Below are positions 1 to 11,198 of a stretch of 64,000 nucleotides of DNA, piece by piece. Position 1 is the stretch's first letter. Each line of letters starts with the position of its first letter. This stretch comes from Antedon mediterranea (Eukaryota; Echinodermata; Crinoidea; Comatulida; Antedonidae): contig NC_092678.1 in the NCBI RefSeq assembly GCF_964355755.1, forward strand, positions 5,242,922 through 5,306,921. Reading direction: 5' to 3'. Position numbers and translations under genes: made by a program. The notes beneath the pieces were generated by a model. It saw only the letters and a program-made list of their open reading frames with translations. It was not told where the DNA came from and did no database searches.

Positions 1-68
1 TTAATAACACGTATGAACCTTAGGAGTCATCATTTTCATACAAAATTGAATATAAAAATATTATAATC

Positions 69-236
69 TAAGCTTGATTCACACTTAATTGGACGCAACG
101 CAAGACGTAACCTACTGAGAGTTATTTGACCAATCACAAGCGATGAATCATCCGAACTGTCGCTTGTGATTGGTCAACTCACTTACGTTGCGCCTACGTC
201 GGTGCGTTATGTCCAATTGAGTGGAATTAAAGCTTT
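69..236. mobile_element. MITE, family 1 (AAGCTTG ends, 'ATTGGTCAA' core)
   Basis: The ends are inverted: AAGCTTGATTCACAC at the left, and the complement of GTGGAATTAAAGCTT at the right. The interior is a palindrome around GACCAATCACAAGCGA / TCGCTTGTGATTGGTC. No coding sequence is present, so this looks like a non-autonomous DNA transposon. Related copies occur at 2470-2585, 12786-13010 and 40023-40173. Confidence 0.65.
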
Positions 237-869
237 TGATATATTTAGAAACGAAATCCGATGAGAATGAAAAAAGCAAACATAGCAGACAGTATGCATC
301 GAAGAAACTTTTTGTCTTTTGCACATACGTTAACAAAATATAATGACGTCCCAAAGTCGCTTTCACAGAACTTTGATTTGATTTATTTCGTTCAACACAA
401 GTCAAATGACATAAAATGGAACAGTAAAAAACGAAACCAATTGAGCCAAAGAAAGTTATTTATTGAAATGTTACGTTACAGTTAATGTACCGATTGTGAT
501 GACGTAATTAGATTGTCCACGCATGGAGATTGATCGTGTGTTCAAACTATTACATTCCTTATCACATTTTTATATCTAAAAACTACTAGAAAAATAAACA
601 AAATATCTGTTGTTGCGTCACACATGTTACTTCATATAGCAGCATAAAGGGCTGCTCTTGTATTCACGGCCGTCGTTTCTAATATCTGTCTAAAAAAACA
701 AGTGCCTTTACCAGTTCTGTAAATTAAATATATACAGTATAATATATACATAATTAGGCTACTATTGTCAATTTTTTCTAATTTTATATTTATTTTTGTT
801 ATTATTACAGTTTGTTTTGATTGGAGCCTACTTACTTTGACACATGACCTTTCACCTTTGACCTATCGT
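237..869. other. Gene-free stretch 3' of gene A
   Basis: AT-rich sequence without a supported gene. On the minus strand an AATAAA signal (plus-strand 789-794) lies about 76 bp past the gene A stop codon and is the likely polyadenylation signal. The short plus-strand open frame at 261-485 has no recognisable domain. Confidence 0.4.
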
Positions 870-2773
870 TTATTTGAGTTTGCTTAAAAGTCGTCGCAAC
901 AAATCCAATTCGCGCGTCTGCGATGATGCTAGAAAATAAACAAAACAATATAACAGAGACAACAACTTAAAGTTACGGTTGAAAGACGTTGTTCTGATAA
1001 AGCACACTACTACTTACTATCATCGCATTTGTTTCCAGTGTAGCCATCTTTACAGGAGCAAAACCAATAATTGTTTTTTTCTGTACATTCACCATTCCCA
1101 CTGCATGAGTTCGTCTCGTATTCACAACGTCCTTTATAATCACGTTTTTCCAATTCTAGCGTAAACATATTTTTTAAAGACGTAAATGTATGATTAAAAT
1201 GATTGTTTTTATGTTTTTTATTAATTAAAAAGAACAATCTTGCATAGGCCTACATTTGCGCTCAAACAAGTTTTGATCTTAATTAAAATTATTTCTTTCT
1301 TTATTTATTTCCATTCACAAAAACATAAACATAAATAATAATTACAAAACAAAAGAATCTTTAAAAAAAAAATAGTCTTACCGTTGCAGTTGTTTCCAGT
1401 GTAGCCATCGTTACAGGAGCAAAACCAATAATTGTTTTTTTCTGTACACTCCCCATTCCCACTGCATGAGTTCGTCTCGTATTCACAACGTCCTTTATAA
1501 TCACGTTTTTCCAATTCTAGCGTAAATTAAAAAAATTTAAACAAATATTCTTTTAGAGACGTAAATGTATGATTAAAATGATTGTTTTATGTTTTTTATT
1601 GATTAAAAAGAACAATCTTGCATAGGCCTACATTTGCGCTCAAACAAGTTTTGATCTTAATTATAATTATTTCTTTCTTTATTTATTTCCATTCACAAAA
1701 ACATAAACATAAATAATAATTACAAAACAAAAGAATCTTTTAAAAAAAAATAGTCTTACCGTTGCAGTTGTTTCCAGTGTAGCCATCGTTACAGGAGCAA
1801 AACCAATAATTGTTTTTTTCTGTACACTCCCCATTCCCACTGCATGAGTTCGTCTCGTATTCACAACGTCCTTTATAATCACGTTTTTCCAATTCTAGCG
1901 TAAATAAAAAAAATTTAAACAAATATTCTTTTAGAGACGTAAATGTATGATTAAAATGATTGTTTTATGTTTTTTATTGATTAAAAAGAACAATCTTGCA
2001 TAGGCCTACATTTGCGCTCAAACAAGTTTTGATCTTAATTATAATTATTTCTTTCTTTATTTATTTCCATTCACAAAAACATAAACATAAATAATCATTA
2101 CAAAACAAAAGAATGTTTAAAAAAAAAAATAGTCTTACCGTTGCAGTTGTTTCCAGTGTAGCCATCGTTACAGGAGCAAAACCAATAATTGTTTTTTTCT
2201 GTACACTCCCCATTCCCACTACATGAGTTCGTTTCGTATTCACAACGTCCTTTATAATCACGCGCTTCCAAACCTGTGGATCAAAATTGCTGTGATAACT
2301 AGCATACAAGCAACAAATCAGACATCTGTTTGTTTTCTAATTTCCGAATTGTTAGATTGAGTATATCGGTTAATCTATTTTTACCATAATGTTTGAGTCC
2401 ATTTAAATTTGAATAAAGTTTTAGAAAGTTAGTTAATTTTACACGACTCGTGTAGCCCTCTTAAATCAAGTGGTAAGCGAACTGCAAATGATGTGACGAA
2501 TCACAACGCGACGGATCATAATTCTGTCGCTTGTGATTTGGCCACTTTCTTGTATTCCATCCAAGTGGGAATCAAACTTTAAGAATGCTTTAAGCTGCAT
2601 TAACACTTATCTTGTTGCATTTCGCACGGAACATAATTTAAAACAAAACGGGTTCGTGAAGCGGAGTGTGAGCACAAGAAGTGACGGTTCGTTTTTATTT
2701 TTAGTTTTAACTTACTAAATAATCCGGCAAATGCAGCAGAAACAAAAGTAAAGATGACGATTAAACGAATCAT
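870..2773 (-). CDS. Gene A: secreted precursor with four tandem EGF domains
   Basis: I joined six exons on the minus strand: 2716-2773, 2139-2273, 1760-1894, 1382-1516, 1018-1155 and 870-928. Every intron is GT-AG and phase 1, giving 219 residues. Residues 1-19 are a signal peptide (MIRLIVIFTFVSAAFAGLF). Residues 20-200 are four EGF modules with the six-cysteine pattern (GRC, NSC, GEC, FC, SC, NC). The second to fourth modules start with E-LEKR-DYKGRC, so a Lys-Arg site (residues 68-69, 113-114, 158-159) precedes each; the first has LEAR instead. The last exon encodes a basic, Leu-rich tail (RELDLLRRLLSKLK) and a TAA stop. If the donor at 1018 is not used, the fourth EGF exon reads to a stop at 1010-1012 (ending KCDDSK). 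I prefer splicing because GTAAGT and the phase match the other exons. Function is unknown; a secreted, possibly processed EGF-peptide precursor is an inference. Confidence 0.8.
1018..2273 (-). repeat. Tandem duplication of a ~378-bp exon-intron unit (4 copies)
   Basis: Exon starts at 2273, 1894, 1516 and 1155 are 379, 378 and 361 bp apart, and the introns between them match almost base for base. Exons 1760-1894 and 1382-1516 appear identical at the nucleotide level. The fifth exon differs at its end (NKCDD in place of NNCNE). Each unit is symmetric (phase 1 to 1), so gain or loss of a unit keeps the frame. Confidence 0.9.
2470..2585. mobile_element. Degenerate MITE, family 1
   Basis: Contains GTCGCTTGTGATTTGG and a right end CCAAGTGGGAATCAAAC, similar to the family-1 MITEs at 69-236 and 12786-13010. 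The left arm is diverged. It lies in the first coding intron of gene A. Confidence 0.5.
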
Positions 2774-3530
2774 GTCGAGAAGGATGCGTTGAAAACGAAA
2801 TCTGCAATTATGAAATATTTATAAAACAAATATATTGATTTTAATTGTTTGCATTGTTATGACATATAACAATGTAGTGTATCCAACTTATAGGTACATT
2901 TAATGCCCCCCCCCCCCCATGTTTAATGTCTAGGCCAATGTTTCCAACAGGAGGAGGCCTCTAAATATTCTTTTAATGTCAGTTTCTATCAATGCGTTCG
3001 GCTCATTGCATACCCGTTTTGTATAAAATACGTTTTCCGTTCATTATGATTTAGATTAAACTTATAGAAATATTTTTGTAAAAGAAATACTGTATATATA
3101 TTCTGTTGATACAAATAAATGCTACGTAGTACCGCGAATAATAATAATAAAATATTAAATAATTTTGTATATTATTTAGAATAACTTGAAGATACCGTCT
3201 TTAAGTTATCCTAAATAATAAAATGAATGATTTTAAAATAGTTCAGAAAGTACAACATAGTTTCTCTCAAGATAAATAATGCTGATATTTTAAAGTATTT
3301 GAGTACAAAATCTTACCTGTATTAGATGATGGTAAAGAGCATGTATTGTATGTAGCTTCTTCAGTCAAATGATGTCCAGTACTGGCCGTAGGCCTACTGA
3401 GCGTCTTAAATCCGGTCTTAAAGAAGCTCAAATTGTAACACTTACTTAAAGTCTTAAGCTCACCCATTTTAATGCTAATGTTATTCCCGTATTTGTATTG
3501 TTTACCAGTGAAGTACTATTCGTTATATAG
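2774..3530 (-). promoter_or_regulatory. Gene A 5' region: TATA box, non-coding exon, uORF
   Basis: On the minus strand a TATATAA box lies at 3523-3529. A strong donor (ACAG/gtaag, exon end 3317) and an acceptor (ttgcag, exon start 2801) suggest a 5' non-coding exon of about 3317-3495 spliced to 2801. An upstream ORF starting at 3467 runs about 60 codons across this junction and stops at a TGA that overlaps the gene A ATG (ATGA). No transcript evidence is available. Confidence 0.4.
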
Positions 3531-3649
3531 TAGATTAGTAGCATCAGAGTATTTACTTATTAAAGGCACAAAAGAAGGTCGATTGTTTTTATCTTATTTT
3601 CATTTTGTGCGACCTCGTTGAGATTTTGTCTTTTGAAATTGAATTCAAG

Positions 3650-3660
3650 TATAAAAGGGG
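3650..3660 (+). promoter_or_regulatory. Plus-strand TATA box beside satellite array
   Basis: A textbook TATAAAAGGGG lies about 30 bp before the first 44-bp satellite monomer (3682) and about 120 bp from the divergent gene A TATA box. A start site around 3680-3685 would put the array at the 5' end of a transcript. Confidence 0.35.
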
Positions 3661-3681
3661 AATGTCGAACAACAAGTTTGA

Positions 3682-6600
3682 GCATTTCATGTAATAAGGT
3701 CCCATTCATACATGATTTAGCGAGGACATTTCATGTAATAAGGTCCTAATTCATACATGATTTAGCGAGGACATTTCATGTAATAAGGTCCTATTCATAT
3801 ATGATTTGACGAGGACATTTCATGTAATAAGGTCCCATTCATACATGATTTAGCGAGGGCATTTCATGTAATAAGGTCCCATTCATATATGATTTGACGA
3901 GGACATTTCATGTAATAAGGTCCCATTCATACATGATTTAGCGAGGGCATTTCATGTAATAAGGTCCTATTCATACATGATTTAGCGAGGGCATTTCATG
4001 TAATAAGGTCCCATTTATACATGATTTAGCGAGGACATTTCATGTAATAAGGTCCTATTCATACATGATTTAGCGAGGACATTTCATGTAATAAGGTCCT
4101 ATTCATACATGATTTAGCGAGGACATTTCGTGTAATAAGGTCCCATTCATACATGATTTAGCGAGGGCATTTCATGTAATAAGGTCCCATTCATATATGA
4201 TTTGACGAGGACATTTCATGTAATAAGGTCCCATTCATACATGATTTAGCGAGGGCATTTCATGTAATAAGGTCCTATTCATACATGATTTAGCGAGGAC
4301 ATTTCATGTAATAAGGTCCCATTCATACATGATTTATCGAGGGCATTTCGTGTAATAAGGTCCCATTCATACATGATTTAGCGAGGACATTTCATGTAAT
4401 AAGGTCCTATTCATACATGATTTAGCGAGGACATTTCATGTAATAAGGTCCCATTCATACATGATTTATCGAGGGCATTTCGTGTAATAAGGTCCCATTC
4501 ATACATGATTTGGCGAGGACATTTCATGTAATAAGGTCCTATTCATATATGATTTAGCGAGGACATTTCATGTAATAAGGTCCCATTCATACATGATTTA
4601 GCGAGGGCATTTCATGTAATAAGGTCCCATTCATACATGATTTAGCGAGGGCATTTCATGTAATAAGGTCCTATTCATACATGATTTAGCGAGGACATTT
4701 CATGTAATAAGGTCCTATTCATACATGATTTAGCGAGGGCATTTCGTGTAATAAGGTCCCATTCATACATGATTTGGCAAGAGCATATCATGTAAAAAGC
4801 TCCCATTCATACATGATTTAGGGAAGGCATTTCATGTAATATAGGTCCTATTCATACATGATTTAGCGAGGACATTTCATGTAATAAGGTCCCATTCATA
4901 CATGATTTAGCGAGGACATTTCATGTAATAAGGTCCTATTCATACATGATTTAGCGAGGGCATTTCGTGTAATAAGGTCCCATTCATACATGATTTGGCA
5001 AGAGCATATTATGTAAAAAGCTCCCATTCATACATGATTTAGCGAGGGCATTTCATGTAATAAGGTCCTATTCATACATGATTTAGCGAGGACATTTCAT
5101 GTAATAAGGTCCTATTCATACATGATTTAGCGAGGACATTTCATGTAATAAGGTCCCATTCATACATGATTTTGCGAGGACATTTCATGTAATAAGGTCC
5201 TATTCATACATGATTTGGTGAGAGCATTTCATGTAATAAGGTCCCATTCATACATGATTTAGCGAGGGCATTTCATGTAAAAAGGTCCCATTCATACATG
5301 ATTTAGCGAGGACATTTCATGTAATAAGGTCCTATTCATATATGATTTAGCGAGGGCATTTCATGTAATAAGGTCCTATTCATACATGATTTAGCGAGGG
5401 CATTTCATGTAATAAGGTCCTATTCATACATGATTTGGCGAGAGCATTTCATGTAATAAGGTCCCATTCATACATGATTTAGCGAGGGCATTTCATGTAA
5501 TAAGGTCCTATTCATACATGATTTAGCGAGGACATTTCATGTAATAAGGTCCTAATTCATACATGATTTAGCGAGGGCATTTCATGTAATAAGGTCCCAT
5601 TCATACATGATTTAGCGAGGACATTTCATGTAATAAGGTCCTATTCATACATGATTTGGCGAGAGCATTTCATGTAATAAGGTCCCATTCATACATGATT
5701 TAGCGAGGGCATTTCATGTAATAAGGTCCTATTCATACATGATTTAGCGAGGGCATTTCATGTAATAAGGTCCCATTCATACATGATTTAGCGAGGACAT
5801 TTCATGTAATAAGGTCCTATTCATACATGATTTAGCGAGGACATTTCATGTAATAAGGTCCCATTCATACATGATTTAGCGAGGACATTTCGTGTAATAA
5901 GGTCCCATTCATACATGATTTGGCGAGAGCATTTCATGTAATAAGGTCCTATTCATACACGATTTGGCGAGAGCATTTCATGTAATAAGGTCCCATTCAT
6001 ACATGATTTAGCGAGGGCATTTCATGTAATAAGGTCCTATTCATACATGATTTAGCGAGGACATTTCATGTAATAAGGTCCCATTCATACATGATTTAGC
6101 GAGGGCATTTCATGTAATAAGGTCCTATTCATACATGATTTAGCGAGGGCATTTCATGTAATAAGGTCCTATTCATACATGATTTAGCGAGGGCATTTCA
6201 TGTAATAAGGTCCCATTCATACATGATTTAGCGAGGGCATTTCATGTAATAAGGTCCCATTCATACATGATTTAGCGAGGGCATTTCATGTAATAAGGTC
6301 CCATTCATACATGATTTAGCGAGGGCATTTCATGTAATAAGGTCCCATTCATACATGATTTAGCGAGGGCATTTCATGTAATAAGGTCCCATTCATACAT
6401 GATTTAGCGAGGACATTTCATGTAATAAGGTCCCAATCATACATGATTTAGCGAGGGCATTTCATGTAATAAGGTCCCATTCATACATGATTTAGCGAGG
6501 GCATTTCATGTAATAAGGTCCCATTCATACATGATTTGGCGAGAGCATTTCATGTAATAAGGTCCCATTCATACATGATTTGGCGAGAGCATTTCATGTA

Positions 6601-8985
6601 ATAAGGTCCCATTCATACATGATTTAGCGAGGACATTTCATGTAATAAGGTCCTATTCATACATGATTTGGCGAGAGCATTTCATGTAATAAGGTCCCAT
6701 TCATACATGATTTAGCGAGGGCATTTCATGTAATAAGGTCCTATTCATACATGATTTAGCGAGGACATTTCATGTAATAAGGTCCTAATTCATACATGAT
6801 TTAGCGAGGGCATTTCATGTAATAAGGTCCCATTCATACATGATTTAGCGAGGGCATTTCATGTAATAAGGTCCTATTCATACATGATTTAGCGAGGGCA
6901 TTTCATGTAATAAGGTCCCATTCATACATGATTTAGCGAGGACATTTCATGTAATAAGGTCCTATTCATACATGATTTAGCGAGGACATTTCATGTAATA
7001 AGGTCCCATTCATACATGATTTAGCGAGGACATTTCGTGTAATAAGGTCCCATTCATACATGATTTGGCGAGAGCATTTCATGTAATAAGGTCCTATTCA
7101 TACACGATTTGGCGAGAGCATTTCATGTAATAAGGTCCCATTCATACATGATTTAGCGAGGGCATTTCATGTAATAAGGTCCTATTCATACATGATTTAG
7201 CGAGGACATTTCATGTAATAAGGTCCCATTCATACATGATTTAGCGAGGGCATTTCATGTAATAAGGTCCTATTCATACATGATTTAGCGAGGGCATTTC
7301 ATGTAATAAGGTCCTATTCATACATGATTTAGCGAGGGCATTTCATGTAATAAGGTCCCATTCATACATGATTTAGCGAGGGCATTTCATGTAATAAGGT
7401 CCCATTCATACATGATTTAGCGAGGGCATTTCATGTAATAAGGTCCCATTCATACATGATTTAGCGAGGGCATTTCATGTAATAAGGTCCCATTCATACA
7501 TGATTTAACGAGGGCATTTCATGTAATAAGGTCCTATTCATACATGATTTAGCGAGGACATTTCATGTAATAAGGTCCCATTCATACATGATTTAGCGAG
7601 GGCATTTCATGTAATAAGGTCCCATTCATACATGATTTAGCGAGGGCATTTCATGTAATAAGGTCCCATTCATACATGATTTGGCGAGAGCATTTCATGT
7701 AATAAGGTCCCATTCATACATGATTTGGCGAGAGCATTTCATGTAATAAGGTCCCATTCATATATGATTTAGCGAGGACATTTCATGTAATAAGGTCCTA
7801 TTCATATATGATTTAGCGAGGGCATTTCATGTAATAAGGTCCCATTCATACATGATTTAGCGAGGGCATTTCATGTAATAAGGTCCTATTCATATATGAT
7901 TTAGCGAGGGCATTTCATGTAATAAGGTCCCATTCATACATGATTTAGCGAGGGCATTTCATGTAATAAGGTCCCATTCATACATGATTTAGCGAGGGCA
8001 TTTCATGTAATAAGGTCCCATTCATACATGATTTAGCGAGGGCATTTCATGTAATAAGGTCCCATTCATACATGATTTAGCGAGGGCATTTCATGTAATA
8101 AGGTCCCATTCATACATGATTTGGCGAGAGCATTTCATGTAATAAGGTCCCATTCATACATGATTTGGCGAGAGCATTTCATGTAATAAGGTCCCATTCA
8201 TATATGATTAAGCGAGGACATTTCATGTAATAAGGTCCCATTCATACATGATTTAGCGAGGGCATTTCATGTAATAAGGTCCCATTCATACATGATTTAG
8301 CGAGGACATTTCATGTAATATAGGTCCTATTCATATATGATTTAGCGAGGGCATTTCATGTAATAAGGTCCTATTCATATATGATTTAGCGAGGGCATTT
8401 CATGTAATAAGGTCCCATTCATACATGATTTAGCGAGGGCATTTCATGTAATAAGGTCCCATTCATACATGATTTGGCGAGGGCATTTCATGTAATAAGG
8501 TCCCATTCATACATGATTTAGGGAAGGCATTTCATGTAATAAGGTCCCATTCATACATGATTTGGCGAGAGCATTTCATGTAATAAGGTCCCATTCATAC
8601 ATGATTTAGCGAGGGCATTTCATGTAATAAGGTCCTATTCATACATGATTTAGCGAGGACATTTCGTGTAATAAGGTCCTATTCATACATGATTTAGCAA
8701 GAGCATATCATGTAAAAAGCTCCCATTCATACATGATTTAGCGAGGGCATTTCATGTAATAAGGTCCTATTCATACATGATTTAGCGAGGACATTTCATG
8801 TAATAAGGTCCCATTCATACATGATTTAGCGAGGACATTTCATGTAATAAGGTCCCATTCATACATGATTTGGCGAGAGCATTTCATGTAATAAGGTCCT
8901 ATTCATACATGATTTAGCGAGGACATTTCATGTAATAAGGTCCCATTCATACATGATTTGGCGAGGGCATTTCGTGTAATAAGGC
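3682..8985. repeat. 44-bp satellite array, about 120 copies
   Basis: The monomer begins GCATTTCATGTAATAAGG and ends TTTAGCGAGG; the period is exactly 44 bp. Each copy holds a 7-bp inverted repeat, TCATGTA...TACATGA, 15 nt apart. Variants (C/T in GGTCCY, AGCG versus GGCG, GAGGRC versus GAGAGC) recur in blocks, showing higher-order repeats. For example a rare TACACGA variant occurs at 5956 and 7101, 1145 bp or 26 monomers apart. There is no long open frame because 44 is not a multiple of three. Confidence 0.97.
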
Positions 8986-8996
8986 CCTTCTGTATT

Positions 8997-9165
8997 AATA
9001 TGATTTTTGATGAAAATAATATTTCACACTTCCATTCAAATGATTTCATGATTATTGACGATACGACGATACCATTGCTCATACTAATCATAACGTCATT
9101 TGATTGGACGTATGACATTTTATATTTATCAATGGCAGCATAAATATGGATATCCTATAGTTTTT
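8997..9165. mobile_element. MITE, family 3 (TTTGATGAAAATAATATTTC)
   Basis: A near-palindrome: TTTGATGAAAATAATATTTC at the left and TCATTTGATTGGACGTATGA at the right. A second copy is at 10853-11056. It has no coding capacity. The 44-bp array ends directly against it. Confidence 0.5.
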
Positions 9166-9939
9166 TAGAATAAAACACCTTTCTAATTTTCTTTTTTTTT
9201 AAATGCACGTTTATCCACTTATCGTTGATCGTTATCGTACTCCTAACGACCAAAACAACAAAAAAATCATTTTCTGAAGCACACATATTCAGGATTGTAT
9301 TAAAACGATAAACTTATTATTTATATATGTATTATATCTTGATCTGGCCAGCTGCAAAACTGATTCCTCTGCGTTAATTTGGTTGCTGTTTAGATATTAG
9401 TTAGGATATGATTGTTTACCATGGCTTCTCGTGTGTGCAATGTTTGCAAAGGCGCTATAAACGTGTTTAGTATTAGGAGCTATAGACGTGTTTAGTATTA
9501 TATAATTACATAAAAAACTAAAAAAACACAAACAAGGACACATTTTGATTACCAATATTTTAATGATTACAACTTAACATCCACCAATGAAAATAATGAT
9601 TTATTTATTCTTTATTTAAGCAGTTACTATAAATTAGAGCTTATTACATAACAGTTTGTACGCATTGTGTGCTAGCTGCGACAGTTGACTATGCTATGTT
9701 GTTTGCCGTTTGTAAACATATGTATTTCTCAATTATAATTATTATGGCATGATAATATTTATACTGTATGATAAAGAACATTCATTAGCATTATAGAGCT
9801 CGTATTTTATAACTCCCTTTATATTAGGGCTATTTTGTATTATATTGACTACGCTACTTGTAATGGTAATGATGAGGCAACGCTATGGCCATATGCTGTA
9901 AAAAAAAATAAAAAAGAAAATTATGAAGGAAAACAAGCA
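9166..9939. other. Gene-free AT-rich stretch
   Basis: I see no splice-supported exon, RNA gene or clear repeat here. It contains only a short direct repeat around GACGTGTTTAGTATTA at 9464-9500. Confidence 0.4.
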
Positions 9940-10206
9940 GGTCTTAGACTCTGTCTACACTATCAAACTAGTTGACAAAAAAAAGTGTGATGGGCCCAAA
10001 TATGGTAGTGATATGCCCAAATATGGTAATAATATGCCCAAATATGGTAGTGATGTACCAAAATATGGTAATGACATGCCCAGATATGGTAGTGATATGC
10101 CTATGGTAGTAATAATGATCACATCTCCATATGTCATCGTCTCCATATATGGGCACATCACATGTGTTTGTCACATAAAGTTTGATAGTGTAGACAAAGC
10201 TTTAGA
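9940..10206. mobile_element. MITE, family 2 (CTCTGTCTACACTATCAAAC ends) with internal 21-bp repeats
   Basis: The left end CTCTGTCTACACTATCAAAC and right end GTTTGATAGTGTAGACAAAG are inverted. The interior carries about five copies of a 21-bp unit (CCAAATATGGTAGTGATATG). The 114-residue open frame here is the element itself, not a gene. Relatives lie at 37385-37481 (partial), 50510-50668 and 62264-62402. Confidence 0.75.
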
Positions 10207-10265
10207 GGGATGTGTGTGTATTTCATATAACCGTAATCTAATGTTTCATCCTAGAACTATTATAT

Positions 10266-10846
10266 AGAACTTATAACACAAGAATCTCCTGTTCTTCAAT
10301 TTGCATTCAAAACACAGTATCGGAAGTACAGGGTTAAAAGGTCAAACTGGGCGACGCCATTTCACAGCATGGAGCAGCGCCCCCTCCAAACTAGGAAGTC
10401 AATTACTCTACCCCCTAGAGTATTAGCAGAACCCCTCTATGATTTTGACTTTCTAATTTGATGCGGGCGCCCTACTCCTCAGTCAATTACTCTATCCCCC
10501 CTAGAGCATTAGCAGAACCCCTCTATGATTTTGACTTTCTAATTTGATGCGGGCGCCCTACTCCTCAGTCAATTACTCTACCCCCTAGAGTATTAGCAGA
10601 ACCCCTCTATGATTTTGACTTTCTAATTTGATGCGGGCGCCCTACTCCTCAGTCAATTACTCTATCCCCCCCCCCCCCCTAGAGCATTAGCAGATCCCCT
10701 CTATGATTTTGACTTTCTAATTTGATGCGGGCGCCCTACTCCATGGCTCACAATGGCGCCACCCATAGCTCTATTCTATCCCACAATGCCTTTCGAAATT
10801 GTTACGCGCATCGGACGAACAGGAGATTCTTGTGTTATAAGTTCTT
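10266..10846. mobile_element. Terminal-inverted-repeat element with four 84-bp internal repeats
   Basis: A ~29-bp inverted repeat (GAACTTATAACACAAGAATC at the left, its complement at the right) bounds about 580 bp. The flanks share CTATTATATAG, a possible target duplication. Inside, at 10396-10742, an ~84-bp unit with CTAGAG(T/C)ATTAGCAGA and GATGCGGGCGCCCTAC is repeated four times. The fourth copy carries a run of 11 or more C. No protein is encoded. Confidence 0.7.
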
Positions 10847-10852
10847 TGCTAT

Positions 10853-11056
10853 TATATAGGATTATCATCTATGCTGCCTTTGATGAAAATAATATTTCCA
10901 CACGTCCAATCAAATGACGTCATTATTAGTAAGAGCAATAATATCGTGACAATACACGAACGAATTTATTGTTTTTGTTGATCATCATTTGATTAGATTA
11001 AGAAAAATTGTATTTATCAAATACAGCATAAATGATTATCCTATAGGCCTAGTTCT
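10853..11056. mobile_element. MITE, family 3, second copy
   Basis: Shares TTTGATGAAAATAATATTTC, the adjoining CCAATCAAATGACGTCATTA and the terminal GCATAAATNATTATCCTATAG with the copy at 8997-9165. It lies about 140 bp past the gene B stop codon. Confidence 0.5.
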
Positions 11057-11198
11057 AGAACGAAAACTGTTCTAATTTCTTTGGTTTTATGAAAATGTAT
11101 GTTTATATATGTATCGTCGATCGTTATCGCCCTAGTGTGAATGGGCCTTAAACCTTGTTTGGCAATATAATAATTACCTTTTTAGATTATAATTTCTT

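Noticed and set aside
1010-1012. TAG stop directly ending the fourth EGF exon of gene A
   Set aside because: Kept only as an alternative: GTAAGT at the same place, the phase-1 rule of every other exon, and a fitting last exon at 870-928 favour splicing.
3682-8985. Regular 44-bp repeats resembling a CRISPR array
   Set aside because: There are no unique spacers: the entire 44 bp repeats, and the surrounding genes are intron-containing animal genes.
9923-10267. 114-residue frame with repeated 'PKYGSDM'
   Set aside because: It lies inside a family-2 MITE and reads through its 21-bp internal repeats.
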